Positions 13,977-14,031 of a DNA stretch of 14,031 nucleotides are shown here, piece by piece (positions within the stretch are counted from its first letter, which is position 1; each line of letters begins with the position of its first letter). A program made the position numbers and the translations under genes. The DNA is from JBBSJT01 sp041691015 (GTDB lineage: Bacteria; Chlamydiota; Chlamydiia; Chlamydiales; Parachlamydiaceae). The notes beneath the pieces were generated by a model. It was given only the letters and a program-made list of their open reading frames with translations. It did not search any database and was not told the DNA's origin. The stretch is from assembly GCA_041691015.1 (NCBI GenBank), contig JBEPVN010000059.1, positions 1 through 14,031 of the forward strand. The letters run 5' to 3'.

Positions 13977-14031
13977 CACCTCCAAATTGAATTTTAAACA
14001 ACGAAAAAGGCTCTGTTAGGCGCCAGATTTT
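13977..14031 (+). repeat. 55-bp direct repeat, second copy at window end
   Basis: An exact copy of 13816-13870, running to the last base. It carries CACCTCC and the left hairpin arm again (14002-14031), so another hairpin would follow if the array continues. Its exact length at a sequence end could also reflect a k-mer overlap left by an assembler. Confidence 0.95.

Noticed and set aside
13841..14031. CRISPR array from the direct repeats
   Set aside because: Only one full unit and a partial copy are present, the unit is mostly one long hairpin, and no spacers of regular size or cas genes are seen.

Overview
The window looks like chromosome from a member of the Chlamydiota, probably an environmental (Parachlamydia-like) lineage rather than the genus Chlamydia. 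The reasons are a ~620-residue signal peptidase I with a very long insertion between its catalytic boxes, a 1037-residue eukaryote-type isoleucyl-tRNA synthetase in the same neighbourhood (I recall ileS and lepB as neighbours in C. trachomatis), AT-rich DNA, and Shine-Dalgarno starts. This is inferred from protein character; no search was possible.

Layout. Positions 1-375 hold no supportable gene. A leftward operon (4377 down to 376) encodes a small exported coiled-coil protein, nicotinate phosphoribosyltransferase (pncB, TTG start), nicotinamidase (pncA, overlapping pncB by 4 bases) and an exported serine carboxypeptidase of family S10. Its promoter region is shared with a divergent rightward operon (4575-8818) of an exported protein of unknown function, lepB, and a 533-residue protein carrying a C-x5-R phosphatase-like loop. 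That operon converges, with 5 bases between stops, on a leftward gene (8824-10029) whose C-terminal half reads as an R-S-ExE mono-ADP-ribosyltransferase. Next comes leftward ileS (10213-13326), then a divergent tmRNA gene (13429-13823), followed by a 110-nt near-continuous hairpin and the start of a 161-bp tandem repeat that runs off the window end.

How the parts relate. PncA and PncB together turn nicotinamide into nicotinate mononucleotide (NAD salvage). LepB would cleave exported proteins, including probably the three signal-peptide proteins encoded here. IleRS and tmRNA serve translation. The phosphatase-like protein and the ADP-ribosyltransferase lack signal peptides, and both resemble enzyme classes that intracellular bacteria inject into host cells. 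They are the best candidates for undescribed biology, along with the structured repeat downstream of the tmRNA.
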